Assembly: GCA_051453625.1 (NCBI GenBank)
Contig: JBOZIK010000001.1
Span: 181,468,225 to 181,532,224, forward strand
Source: Welwitschia mirabilis
Taxonomy: Eukaryota > Gnetophyta > Gnetopsida > Welwitschiales
Direction of reading: 5' to 3'
Length of the DNA stretch: 64,000 nt
The position numbers were made by a program, and so were the translations under genes. The notes beneath the pieces were generated by a model that had not been told where the DNA came from, ran no database searches, and worked only from the letters and a program-made list of their open reading frames with translations. Positions 46,106 through 58,668 of this stretch are shown in pieces (position 1 is the first letter of the stretch; every line of letters begins with the position of its first letter).

Positions 46106-46534
46106 TATATGGCTAACTATTAAATTCAGAAAGAATATATGGCTAATTAGTCTCCTTATCTTNNNCATGTTTATTGATCACTGCATGATACTAGTACTTC
46201 ACAGCATTGTCAATTCTAGTTCTATTAAAAGAAATAAAATGTTGTTATGGGGTGATATATCCTTTTCATCAAATGAGATTAGAAATAAATGCCTCAAAAA
46301 CCAGTTTGAGGAGTTTATCAAATAAATGCCTTAAAAGGTGTAACTTTGGGGAAAAAATTATATGGCTGACTATTGACTTCAGAAAGAATATATGGCTAAT
46401 TAGTCTCCTTGTCTTTTTCATGTTTATTGATCACTGCATGATACTAGTTCTTCATAGCATTGTCAATTCTAGTTCTGTTAAAAGAAATAAAATGTTGTTA
46501 TGGGGTGATATATCCTTTTCATCAAATGAGATTA
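46034..46534. repeat. 253-bp tandem duplication
   Basis: 46034-46286 and 46287-46534 are nearly identical. Each begins with one palindromic unit (AAATGCCTCAAAAACCAG) followed by about 215 bp of other DNA. The NNN at 46163-46165 aligns to TTT in the second copy. The two short frames at 46020-46557 are the same sequence read twice and not genes. Confidence 0.9.
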
Positions 46535-49500
46535 TGCTCATAAATGGCAATGACTAGGATACCTGCCTAAAATAACTTTTGATATCTTTGTCTAATGATT
46601 GTCAAATTTATCATGTGCCTATGATTCAAAAACTATTATAAGTCAATTTTACTTTTTGAAAATACAAAAGAACATGCTATTAAAATCACTTTGGATAGAC
46701 ATCATATTCCTACAAAGAATTATCAAATAGAAAGGTATATGTGCTTTACCTCGATCAATACATTATTCTATTTAATTGATCAACGTACCTTTTTAATGTT
46801 TGCACTCAAGTATGTATAGAACCTAAGAAAATTAATGGCATAATTCAGAATATAGATAAATCACATTGATCTAGATCTAAATGGAAAAACAGTGCCTTAA
46901 TGAGTAATCTTGATCTTGCACTTCTTTTACATTGTTTACTAATCTTCTTTTTTAGATAAGATGTAATGATACTCCATCTCTGTCATAATTACAAAGAAAA
47001 ACAAGAACCTCATATTAGAAATTTACCAATAAAATCTTTCAAAATCTTGTTGAAGAAAGAAGAGGAAAAGTTAACTCCTGTCTCTAATAGGAAATATTAA
47101 CAATAACACCAAAATATATAGGGAAGCTCCAAACTAAAATTAAAAGGAAAGCTAACTTAGCAAGTCAAATTCAATGTAATGATCATATTTAGAGAGGTAG
47201 ATGCAGTGAAGCAATTGATAATACCAAAAAGATAAACAAGCTCTACAAGACTATATTAGCATACTCTATGACTACAATATTATTTGCAAATTAATAATTA
47301 AAAAGTAATCATAAGTATGTCTTCAGAGAAAAAATTTTATATTGATATCAACATGATTGCTAGATGCTACAAGTAAAAATACACAAGAAGGTTCTACAAG
47401 TGTATCAACCTATAGAATACTAAATCCTTCATAACAAAGTAGAGAATAAAACATGTAGAGTAATGAAAGTAGCATTTTGAGAGCCATTAATAAAGAGCAC
47501 TTTAAAACTGATGACATAACCCAAGATATACTATCATAAAAAACATTAGCCTTTGCAATATTCAGCCTCAAAATGGGTAAAAATATAGAAACTTATCATA
47601 ATAAATGGTTGTCTCATAACCATAAATACAAACCTAGAGAGTTGAAAGAGAAAATATGTGATTAGAAAATAACTAGGCTCATTACTTAAGCTTCACTTTA
47701 ATATCAGTAAAAGATCTATGCATCACAGTAAATACTACAACCAATAAAAATTTTTGACTCACTAGGTAAGTATAAGAAAATCTACAATAGTTGGCACTGT
47801 AGGTATCATATGCTACAAAAAAGCAGAAGTGATAAACAAATTCCAATAGAGAAATAATGTAAAAATACACAATGAAATAAAAGTTTGATCATTCAAAGTT
47901 TGAAGAAACTAATTAAATGTTTTAAAGAGAGATAGATATACAAACTACATAAGTACCTCTCTCCATAAATTCGGTATTGATTAATATGCTTTAGAGGTTG
48001 TCTGCTCTTGGGTTTTCCATCTATAAAACTCTAGATGTGATTGTCAGCATCCCATCAGCACTAATCTCATAAACATTAACAAACATTTATCTATTAAATT
48101 TTAGGACACAACTTTGAAGAAAATCTTCATGCCTTAGTGAGTATTAAAATTCATTGATGATGCTTTCTAATGCCATGCTATGTAAATTTCTTAGGAATGA
48201 TAGAAAATAGGGTGTATAATGTTGTTATTAATTTTAATTTCCTATAAATGAACATATTTTGATTTCATTTGGATATTCTGTGTCTTTTACTTATTTAGAG
48301 CTCATACTGCTAGGTGAGAGATGTTGATGTATCCTAATTTACTGAAAAGAAATCAAGATCGAGCAATGTGGAATATTCCAATAGGAAGTAGATATAAATC
48401 TCAGTACTGATAATCTAGCTGACAAGTTATGATAATATAAGTCCAAATTGTTTGTTTCTCTTCTAATGAGATGTGCAAATTATGCATTAGTAGTTTTTGG
48501 CATGTTGCATAAGGCTAAAATATAGTCATCTAGATGTTATAACTACTTATCAGTTACTCTCACTTGTCTCTCAATCATTATGAATAATTGCCAATGTACT
48601 TCATTATTAATTAGATACATTACAATGCTAATTAAAGATGTTTTATTTATTCCTGTTGCATGCATTGTGCTGACAAGCAAATGAAGCAAAAACATATTTC
48701 TACCCTCTAATTGTTAGAACTTGGATTAGACTAGTAATATATTTAGGTGTTAAAATTAATTAGTTAATCAATCCTACTTTATGGGGGAAAAATACTTAAG
48801 TCATTATCTAATATTCAACAGTATATTCAAGCCTTTATATTATTATTTTTTTGGCTATAAATAAAACTGTAGCATATACATATAATATATCTATTTTATT
48901 AACATCTTAAGACCTATGACTAAAGTGACGAATTTACAAGCTAATTGAACTTTCACAGTAATACATGTTACTTTTCTATGATATTAGTCTTCCTTTCTAA
49001 AAATGAAAGTCAATGTTTCATGGTGATTATATTTTATTATGATTTCGCTAATTAAATATAGGTTTATAAGGTATCATGCCTTGTTCTCATTGGATTTATC
49101 TTGATATTCAAGGTGTGTATCTAATACTTAACATATGTGTATTTACATCACCTCTTTCTATAATTTAAGCCCTATTCATAAAGATTGTAGAAGATTTTCT
49201 GGAGTTTCACTCTTATGCTTTTAATTATTTACAAGCAGAAAAAAAGTCTCAGTAAATTTTTAATTGATGATGCGATTCATTTAGGGTGTAACATTTATTA
49301 CTATAATAGCAATAGTTATTCTTGTAATTGCATTTACCACATTAATAGTAGCAGACATTTTTTCTAGTATTCTTACATTCTTGTGTACTAGCAGGGCTGT
49401 CCCTTTGGTAAGTAAAGAATATTGTCTTACTAGATAAAAACAAATGACATATCTCATATCTTTCTAGAATGGTAACTAATTTACACTACTTTGATTGTGA

Positions 49501-51017
49501 AATGCATTGTAGATGATAATACCCATACATGATGTTTACTTAACGCCTTGCTACAATCCTGAAAAGGCCTCTTGCTTTTGAAAATCTAACCATGTAAGAA
49601 TTTGGATTTAATCCATTTTGTTATCCTTTCCAATATTTTTTTCCTTCTTCTTCTTCTTCTTCAAACCAAGGCTACTTTCTTTTTTGTAGTTTTTCAAATT
49701 TAAATGATGCTTTTTGGCAATTAAGACATAGAGATTTTTGGTCATGGATGTTGACTCTCATAAACAATGAATATATGGAATAACCTTCATAAGGAGATAA
49801 AGATAAATTAGAATAGAATAGATAAACTTCAAAATCAAAATACTATAATCATTTCATGTAGTTTTATAAGAATAATGACAAGTGGAATAATAACTACATC
49901 TACATTATGTCATATTATGTAACAAAGAGTAGAAAAGACATATAAATCACTCATAGCCATGAAAGATAAAAACATTAAGGGTATTAATGTTCAAAATTCC
50001 AAAGTATTTTCATTGGTCCTATTAGCAATTTAGGCAAGTTACACCATTAATTTCCATCTTTAAGGTTTTTTTGATGAATTAAGAACCTTATTATTGATTG
50101 TATTGGATAAATTAAAATCCAAATTATCTTGGAAATTACATGAAAACTCTTTTATGATGTTTGATTAATTTATGACATTTTAAATAAAATTCTTTGATTA
50201 GTAAATTAATGTTAAGTATCTCTCATGTGGAAAGTGTTACCATCTATTCCTCTTTCATGGGCTTAACATTTAGTTTATAACTAGGCAATTTAAGCATATG
50301 AATATTAAAGTTAATCATTCATAAGATCCTTTTAGTTTCACTAATAATTAAAAGGGTTATAATAGAACAAAATTTTTTTAGCACCCTCATAATCCTTCTT
50401 GGGATTTTAGTTCATCTATGCTTATCTTTGAAATATAGTTTTAACTCATATGCTTTTAAACCTTACTGAAGGATTATATCTTTATCTAAATATGGGTTTA
50501 GTTTATCATAACTTATTAATTTGGTTAAGTTATATGATAATCTATGTAAACATATATTAAATGTTGAAATCATGATCTGTTGAACAAAGTTTCATCCCTT
50601 TTAAATGAATTCTATTACATTAAATTGTGTATATTTTAAAATATTAAATACCAATATTTGCCAAATGCTATTACATGTAAACTTAACTTCATTCTGCATA
50701 GAACATTATAAAATTGAGAAAATTACAAAATCTAATTGTCATCTTGATACAACATTGGAAAAGGAAACAGTGAAGTGGGAGATCCTTTTTCTTGGAGGTG
50801 AAAGGGGTGATTATTTCTTTCATTTCTTAATAATGATTTGATTTTCATAATTAGAGGCATAACCAAAACTTTGATTACTACTAACAAATGTACGCTTTAT
50901 TAGATTTGATTGTGTTACTAAAGCACTTTAGATAATTAACAACATAGTAGACATTGGTGATCTTAAGCATACATCTTCTTGAGTGCATACAAATTCTACA
51001 TGGATTATTCGAATAAC
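46535..51017. other. AT-rich DNA, possibly intron-like
   Basis: No firm exon or element. The composition is less repeat-like than elsewhere. A (TTC)n run lies at about 49645-49662, and a splice-donor-like GTAAGTAAAG at 49410. Short frames at 47682-47870 and 50605-50841 have no recognisable motif. Confidence 0.35.
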
Positions 51018-51076
51018 CTGCTTCACACTGTTATAGCTTTCTCTCACAGCCTCATCTACTATGTCTATAATCTTCT
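51018..51076 (-). pseudogene. Exon-like stretch 3 of a decayed minus-strand gene
   Basis: 59 bp between an AG acceptor (ATCAGTAAG) and a CAG|GTTATT donor. It reads KIIDIVDEAVRESYNSVKQ, strongly helical and charged. It begins with two bases of a split codon. The exon at 52197-52289 ends with one base, so the two join in phase as a Glu codon. Confidence 0.4.
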
Positions 51077-52196
51077 CTTACTGATATAATCCCCATGCAT
51101 ACAAAAAAATCTTACATTATCAAAATTAATAGGCCTATAATATACATCATGGTAATACACTGATATGTCTTAGAATAATATGGGCAAGACATCTTATCTG
51201 TTAAATTCCAATACCAGTGTCGATAGAGATGAAACACACAAACAGGTAAAATAATCTTGAGAAGCAATGGCCAAAAATGAAAATCTTCTAGCTTTCGAAT
51301 ATTAATAAGGGTATTTTTTCAAGGTCATCTATTCCTCCCTTCTCCTTTTCTGCTACTTTATAGCTTGGCTCTTATTGTGTTTGACATTTCTTGATTGCCG
51401 ATCCTCCTGTTACTATGATATTATGGTATTTAGTAAGGGGTCCTTCATATTAATTAAAGTAATAAAAGGCTAACCTCCTCAGACAGAAGTAGCATTGGTT
51501 TAGGAGAGACATGCATTAGAAATCTACTTAGTGCTAGTATATTTACATGGTAATCATTTTACCATTACAAAATAATAGCAAATAACATTTATTAAAAGGC
51601 ATAATTTGAATACTAAACAGGCACTTTCAAGCCCTAGACATAGATAAGATACTAGAAATATAGGGAAGGTCTTTTAAATGTTTACTCATATTAAGGAAAA
51701 GAAAATAGAGACATAGATGCTTATGAAAATGACCTGGTACATTTAATATTGAAAGTGTTCATCATAAACCAAACCTAAAATAGAGCTACTAGTAAGTTCA
51801 ACATTTAATGTATTAGTTCCATCTCTTAGTTGGCTAAGTACACTTCTAACAATAGATGCTCAAATTAGTTTCCATCATGTACACCTTACAAGAACAACCA
51901 ATAGAACAACATTTGAAAGGATGATAGAGGACAAAATAAGAACATGTCTTTCATGTATTACAAAAACCTTTTTATCTTCATATCCAAATATGTCCTAAAC
52001 AATTGCCATAATTTTATTCGTGTACTAAAACACCTTTTCACAAAAACCATCCCACCAACACTATTTTCAGTCTTTCTTAATTACTTCTTTAGATGTCACA
52101 TGTTACCTTAATAGAGGTGCACAATTCACAATAATTACTTTCAAATACAAACAAAAGAGAGGGTTACAAACCATGATAATCTCAATTGATATTTAC

Positions 52197-52289
52197 CTTC
52201 CTAAAATTGTTTTTTGAACTCCACAACCTTTTTATTACTCATAATAGCATCTCAAAGAGCATCATTCAAGGCAAGTGAAATAACATTCT
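52197..52289 (-). pseudogene. Exon-like stretch 2 of a decayed minus-strand gene
   Basis: 93 bp with a pyrimidine-rich acceptor (TTTTTTCACAAG) and a donor GAAG|GTAAAT. It reads NVISLALNDAL, TGA, DAIMSNKKVVEFKKQF, TAG, E. The two stops are one transition from CGA and CAG, so the gene is a pseudogene or the frame carries C->T decay. Helical and charged. Not recognised. Confidence 0.45.
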
Positions 52290-52786
52290 CTTGTGAAAAA
52301 ATAAGAAATACAAATGCATTAGAAAATAAAATAGAAAATAATGTATATAATAAAATATATATTCATAGTTAACTAACATTAAAAATAACATTCATATGGT
52401 ACTTTCATGCCAATGAAGATTAGAAAGATTCTAAGATTTTTATAGGGGTTGCTCAAATGACCTCTTTTTTTGTAATCTAAGTACTTAAATAAAATAAAAC
52501 ATGTTGCAAACAAATCATGCAAGCACACATAATCATATCACATAGATAAGGAAGGGAATAGTTTCATACCGCATAGTAGGAAATTGAATAGCATAGGGGA
52601 TCTTAATAATTACAAATTATAAAAATATGATTTGAACTTTATTATAAGCACTAGTAATTGGAAATTTTTTTCTTTTGAGAGAAAGTTAATCATGGGAAAC
52701 TATACTGCACTCACCAAATTCATTACTTTGGTTGGTTAGATGAAAAAAAAAAATTTCAATGAAACAAGTGTTCTGAAAGATGATAC

Positions 52787-53028
52787 CTTAAATTGTGGAT
52801 CTGATTGTAATAGGGTAAATGAATTGTAAACATCACCAAATCCATGATATTGGAAGTTCAAAGAATAGGAATATTGCAGCATAGGTTTAATCCAATCTCT
52901 TGAGCTGATTATCTTTATCGTCAACCTCTAAGAGATTATTTAATTCATTTGGTTGGTTACTTTCTAAGGCAGCCAAAGTTGAGTCTACGTCAGATGTTTT
53001 TAAAAATTCTTCTAAGTGCTTCAAATTG
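52787..53028 (-). pseudogene. Exon-like stretch 1 of a decayed minus-strand gene
   Basis: After an acceptor TATACTAG the frame reads NLKHLEEFLKTSDVDSTLAA, LESNQPNELNNLLEVDDKDN, QLKRLD, then TAA at 52887-52889. An overlapping frame continues as DWIKPMLQYSYSLNFQ and VYNSFTLLQSDPQFK up to a donor AAG|GTATC at 52787, as if one base had shifted. The acidic helical composition marks it as formerly coding. The family is not recognised. Exons 2 and 3 lie downstream on the same strand. Confidence 0.45.
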
Positions 53029-55690
53029 CTAGTATAAAAAAAATGTTTTTAAGATAAATGAATACTTCCTAGAATATTACAAAGAATGCAAGAATCTCAA
53101 AAATTCTTCTTTAAAGTTTTTTAACATATTCGCTCAATTATTTTATCTATACATGGAAAAATTACTTACAAACTATTAAATAATACATCTAGACATAATT
53201 AAATTTATGTATAATTTTATCAAACATAAAAACTTTAACAAACTATTAAAAATAAATTTTGATTCTAATGTTCTAGTTTTGAGGATTTATATCTACTCAT
53301 AAATCCTCATTCTTCATCATCTAGAATCTCATTTAATTCAGACACAAATCTTTTTCAAATCTACATTTCTACATCTATAAACCTTCATCATAGTATGACC
53401 TAGAGTTGAAAGCTACATTCTATAACCTAATCTTTTTGTTTGCCATTATGTTCACTATAATTAGCCAAACTTCTACTTTTTCTCATGCTTCTCTTATCTC
53501 CTTCCTGTTGTTTTGTCTTCTAGGCTAGTTTGCTCCTCCTTGATTTTCTATATTATGCAGTGCAAAACATAAATCCTAGATTTCATGAAAAAATATTTGG
53601 TTTATTATTTACCATAGGTCATGAGTCTCTAAATTGAATCATATTAATAATAATATTCTTTATTAGCATGGAAGTAATGATAATAGGAGGCTCAGACACA
53701 TGTTGCATGATCTGGTTTGATCGTGTAATGTACTTTGCTTTTAATAGAAGTAACGGAATGCAAAGAATAAGGACATTACTTTAGAGTGGAGGGATGTACT
53801 TTGATTTTAATAGAGATAAAGATTTATTTGGAATTCAAATAAAGGAAAACAAATTAAAAGGAAATTTTAGCATAATTTTCAACTACCTTTCCTTGTTGAG
53901 AAGTGTTCTCCTTTTGCTTTTGCTTCCTTGTTCTATTCTTTACTACCCTTTAAATTATAATGTCATCTCTAGTAATATGGTATTTCCTCCATTGTAATCT
54001 ATTTCTTGTTTCAATATCACCTCCCACTTTTAAACACTATCAATAGTATAAATGTGCATATAATATCTTCTCTCACATGAATCCACAGCTGGATCATTAC
54101 TAGAAAAGTGTAAAACACATTCAAGCTAGATCTTTCTTTCTTTCTTTTTTTTTTTTTTTGTTTTGTATTGAATAGAGCTTTAAATTATTAATTATCTTAA
54201 AGAGATATTACAGGAAAGTGAGGCTATATTATTAAAATTTATGGATAGCTCTTGGAATATCTCAAGTAAGATTGCCTTGTTTTGAAAATCTTATTATTTT
54301 TGATGTCTTAAAAGAAGCTATTTTTTAAGAAATAACAAAGTGGTAAAAATTATTATTTTTTAAAGTAATGGTTTCCCTTAGTTTATTTTTACTTTTGTTT
54401 TCTTGCTCTTCTTAAAGTGCTACTCATCTGGTAATAGCACCTCCTATGCTTTCGTCGTAGGCTTTCTATTCTTATTTTAATTATTGTGTGTCTTCCCTCC
54501 TAAATACTATAGCTTGATTTCCTTTTTTTATCTTACTGCCTTGTTTCTTTTGTGTCTCTCACTTTGATGTTGTTCTTTATTAGATCCTTAGTTTCTTGTC
54601 TACTCTACCTCATGCGCTAAGCTCTTCTATTGTGCGGTCTGTTCCTCTTCACCGTTGACATCTTCCCTGCTGGCTCTTCCTTCTATGCTATGTCTTCTTT
54701 AATCCATCACTTGTTCTAGTCATCTTCCTTGTTTTAATGTCGTTCTCCTATTTTTTTTACACCTTCAATAGCTTCAATACCACTATTTCATGTTCCTCCT
54801 CCTAATCTATTGGCTACCTTCCACTACGTTTACATTTGAACTATTCCCACTATTTTCTCCTCGGATGTCTCCTTGACCACCAGCTTCCTAGTTAATTATT
54901 GCCATTTTAAGAATCATGTACACTCTTTACATGATTTAAAATATGGATGGCTTATCAAGATTATGTATAATGTGGGTTTCAACTTTCAACATTATAATTT
55001 TATGGTTAACATCTACAATAGTTTCTATAGTGGCATTCACAATATGTATTCCTATAGGAGTAGAGTCCATGACACTAAATGTTTTGAGTGTGAATTTAAT
55101 TTGTAAAATTTTATATAAATCCATCAAAAACTTTCCTTAAGCTTTAATTTCTCTCTTATAGGTAACTATCTTATTATATAGGTTGATAAATATATAACAA
55201 ACAAGGAGCTTGATCCCAAGGAAGTTGAAAGATTGCCCACAAATGAAGATGTTGTTGTTTGTATTAAACAAAAATGAATATTTTGTGAGGATAATATGAT
55301 TTAATGCCTACTCTTAAAGATATTAATTTGAAAGTAAAACAAGGGAATTTAGTATCCTACTATGCATTCTTAACTATAAATAGATTTCTAGATAAGTGTT
55401 ATATANNNNNNNNNNATCTTCAAACCCTAACAACCAATAATCATAGTAAGCCATTTTGTAAATTGAAACATAGACTTCTTAATGATAAATCAAAAATAAA
55501 ATGTAACTCTTAACTACTTTATAAATTGTATTGCAGTAACAGGCACTCATAAACTCTTTGAACATAAAAGTGTCATTCTATTATTCTTACTAAGGGTCAA
55601 ATAATCTTTGTGCCTATCCTTCTACTTGTTGTTGGTGTCTTTTAGAAGCTTCACTCATAGAGACCATGAGCCCATGCCTTAGTTTCTTAG
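53029..55690. other. AT-rich DNA with a CT-rich block
   Basis: Holds a (CTTT)n/poly-T run at about 54139-54161, a CT-rich block at 54410-54870 whose minus strand reads in places as a Gly/Ser/Asn-rich peptide (GDIRGENSGNSSNVNVVEG), and a 10-N gap at 55406-55415. It may include further decayed exons of the gene at 51.0-53.0 kb. Nothing firm. Confidence 0.35.
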
Positions 55691-55837
55691 NNNNNNNNNN
55701 NNNNNNNNNNNNNNNNNNNNNNNNNNNNNNNNNNNNNNNNNNNNNNNNNNNNNNNNNNNNNNNNNNNNNNNNNNNNNNNNNNNNNNNNNNNNNNNNNNNN
55801 NNNNNNNNNNNNNNNNNNNNNNNNNNNNNNNNNNNNN
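55691..55837. other. Assembly gap (147 N) next to a tandem array
   Basis: The right-hand palindromic array begins at the first base after the gap. Confidence 0.85.
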
Positions 55838-56070
55838 CCTTTAAGGAGTTTGTTCGATTAATTTCCTTAAACGATCATAGCATTTAAGGAATTTATTTGG
55901 TTAAGCGCCTTAAAAGATCATTTACATTTAAGGCATTGATCTATAAACACCTTAAAAAAGACCTTTTTAGGCGTTTATTTTAAAAAACACATTAAAAAGA
56001 TTATAAATTTTTTATTCATAGCTTTGAAGGGGTTTATTTAAATAAACGTCTTAAAAACCTCTATTTTTTG
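55838..56070. repeat. Array of the palindromic repeat, right
   Basis: Units of about 38-44 bp with the same core as the left array, here closer to AAACGCCTTAAAA. The best hairpin is at 55943-55980: AAACACCTTAAAAA against TTTTTAGGCGTTT with a short loop. About five units. Confidence 0.8.
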
Positions 56071-57600
56071 TTATACATGTGTAAAAAATGAAATTTCATA
56101 AGATGTAAAAAAGGAAATATAATATAATAAAAAGAACTAATCTATTATAAACATTCATGATGATTCTAGATATCATTTATAACTCATATGAAAAAGTAAG
56201 AGAATTTAAACAATCAACTCTATCAAAGTTATTGTCATATAAAATAATTTCCTTAAAATGTTTACTACTTGAAATCATATCATATAGATGTAATTAAGAA
56301 CTCAAACATTACATTCCATTATATATGAAATGTACACCAATATAAAATCAAAATATAACACTTGAAAGCTAAATCATTCAAATGGAAATAGCAAATCATT
56401 TAGCTTTATCAAAATTTTCATTAAATTTTGATATATTTAACTTGAAAGATAATTCTTTACTTATCATGAAATTAGTTATAAAGGAATTAAAACATCTAAA
56501 TTAGGTTATACATTCATAGGTAATTAATAATAACTAGCATGTTAATGTTTATGAAATTAAAGTGATACTTAATTAATTTTAAGCTATTTTAACCAAAAGA
56601 AAGAGGAAAAGAAAGAAGAGGGAGAAAAGGGAGAGTGAAAATGCAGAATAATGGACTTAAAAAAATTAAAAACCTTTAAAATACTCAAAATATATTCTAA
56701 AACAAGTTTATAGACTCAAATATTCAAGATTAAGTACAATCAATTAAAATCAATCAAAACAGTTCATTTACAAAAATTGCATAATTATAATCAAGCCTAT
56801 TTTGACATGAATATTATAAAAACTATAAAACTTAAGACAAAATTAATTTCATATTATGAAAGTATCAAAAACATACTTTAGACTAGAATCTTTAATTTCT
56901 AAAAACATAACAATAATTTTATAGAAATTTACTTTATAATATTAGGAAAATTAAGATTTAACAGTTTAGAAATTTGTCTAAGTAAAACTATAACTTTGAC
57001 TGTAAATGGCTATATGCCAAATTTAAATTCTAAGTAATTGAAGAAGAAAGCTTATAAATCTGAGAGAAAGCTACTTAGAGAATTGTAGAGCCCTTAGAGT
57101 TGCAAAAAATAATTATGGTTAACACAAGCACTAAAATTTACTATTCTACTTTAAGTTTGAGAAGAGGAGAAAGAACAGAGAATAATTCATATTAAAAATA
57201 ATTTTAATTTTAAAAAAAATAAAAATATTTGAAAATTAAGATACTACTATTGAAAAGGATGAAAAATAATTTCATCAATATTTGCCTTAAAAGAAAGGCA
57301 GAATTGTAAGAAAATGTATTTGAAAATGAGAAGAATGGAGGAAAGAAAAGAGAAGAGGAATAAAACACATAATTTCTTTTAAAAAAGAGTGATAAACCAT
57401 GAAAAATTTTAAGTTTTCATAATAGGTACTAATCATATAAAAATATGTTTAGTAGTAATTATGTAACATGCTATAAAAATTTTAAGTCAATTAGAAAAAA
57501 AACCATATAAAAAATGCACCAATTAAGTAATCAAAAAAAAAGAAAAAAAAACATAAGTAAAAGTACACTTATTGTTTTTAAATGAAATAAAATCCTTTTT
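56071..57600. other. A-rich non-coding DNA
   Basis: Very A-rich on the plus strand, with many A/G runs at 56590-56650, 57290-57370 and 57530-57555. No domain seen. Confidence 0.45.
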
Positions 57601-58668
57601 ATTAGTCTTCAATTTAATTTATTACAAGATTTAATGCCTTATTCTCCTCCTATACCACCCCTTCATATGCACTTCACCACCACTGTAATGCCCTTTAGAT
57701 GGATAGAAACAGAGAAAAGATGATAGAAAATGGGATGTGAAAATTTTGATAAGGCTAAAAATGGGTTTATGTAATAGAAAACGATGTGAATGAAGACTGT
57801 AGAAGGCTCCAAAAGTTAATATAGAGATAAAATTAACTTGGAAGTAAAGAAATGTGAGAGAAATGTAGTAGAAAATATTTTTCCAATGCTTGAGGATGTC
57901 TTGAATCACATCAAAATGGCATATATTGGATATAATAATGTTATGATATATGTTAGGGAATTTGGGGGATCTTTATAGATGCACATGAATCAGTTTTAGG
58001 AAAATGAGTTTCGAAAGCCATTACATTTCCACATGTGATTCATATCTGAGTAGGTAAAACTATCATATGATCTTATAGTGCCATTTTACTGTTACAAATG
58101 ACATTAAAACATCATAGAAAGTTTGAGACATAACTTCCTAAATTTTCAAAGAATAAAATAATTCAATTATATCTCTTCTAACTTATCTTTCATGAAAACA
58201 TCAAATTTGACTAAAATATCACTACATATGTACAATTATAACTCTTGAAATGTAAATCTCTAGGTGCTAATGTCTTAAGTGTTTTTTATGTCATTTAATT
58301 TTATGAATACAATGTTATAATGAGTTTAAATCATTACATCAACCATTATATGAGATATGATGATAAAAAAGGGACTATGAATCATCTCGAAAGCTGCCAG
58401 ATAAAAGTATTCCCTCATTCTCTACATTTTCTCTCTCTATCTTAACCTCCTAGTTGTAATCATCATAAATAGCCTTAAGCTAGATTGTAATGCATTATTT
58501 TAATCTTAATAAGTTATCAAGATCCATATCATCTAAAAAGTGCAAAAATACCTTTAAGTGAAGTATTATAGTTTGAAAAATAATACAAGTATAGTATTAT
58601 AGTTTAAAAAATAATATTAAAAAATAACTATCGATACCTTATATTATCAAAAATTTAGGCTTCATCAA
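57601..58668 (+). repeat. About 1-kb dispersed repeat, copy 2
   Basis: Direct copy of 42905-43913, with small insertions such as a 31-bp duplication at 58560-58615 (GTATTATAGTTT twice). Candidate ends are TGCCTTATTC and TTCATCA. The 92-codon minus-strand frame at 57631-57909 lies in it, but copy 1 does not keep it open, so it is not counted as a gene. Confidence 0.75.

Noticed and set aside
46020-46557. Two similar frames sharing NASKTSLRSLSNK and LLWGDISFSSNE
   Set aside because: They are the two copies of the 253-bp duplication read in different frames; the period is not a multiple of three and no family is recognised.
51150-51240. DTGIGI word on the minus strand, as in GHKL ATPases
   Set aside because: A stop follows at once and no other motif of the fold is nearby; likely chance.
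45804-56070. CRISPR-like array
   Set aside because: The palindromic units are directly adjacent without unique spacers and the DNA is plant nuclear.
57631-57909. 92-codon minus-strand frame
   Set aside because: It lies in the 1-kb repeat and is not preserved in the other copy.
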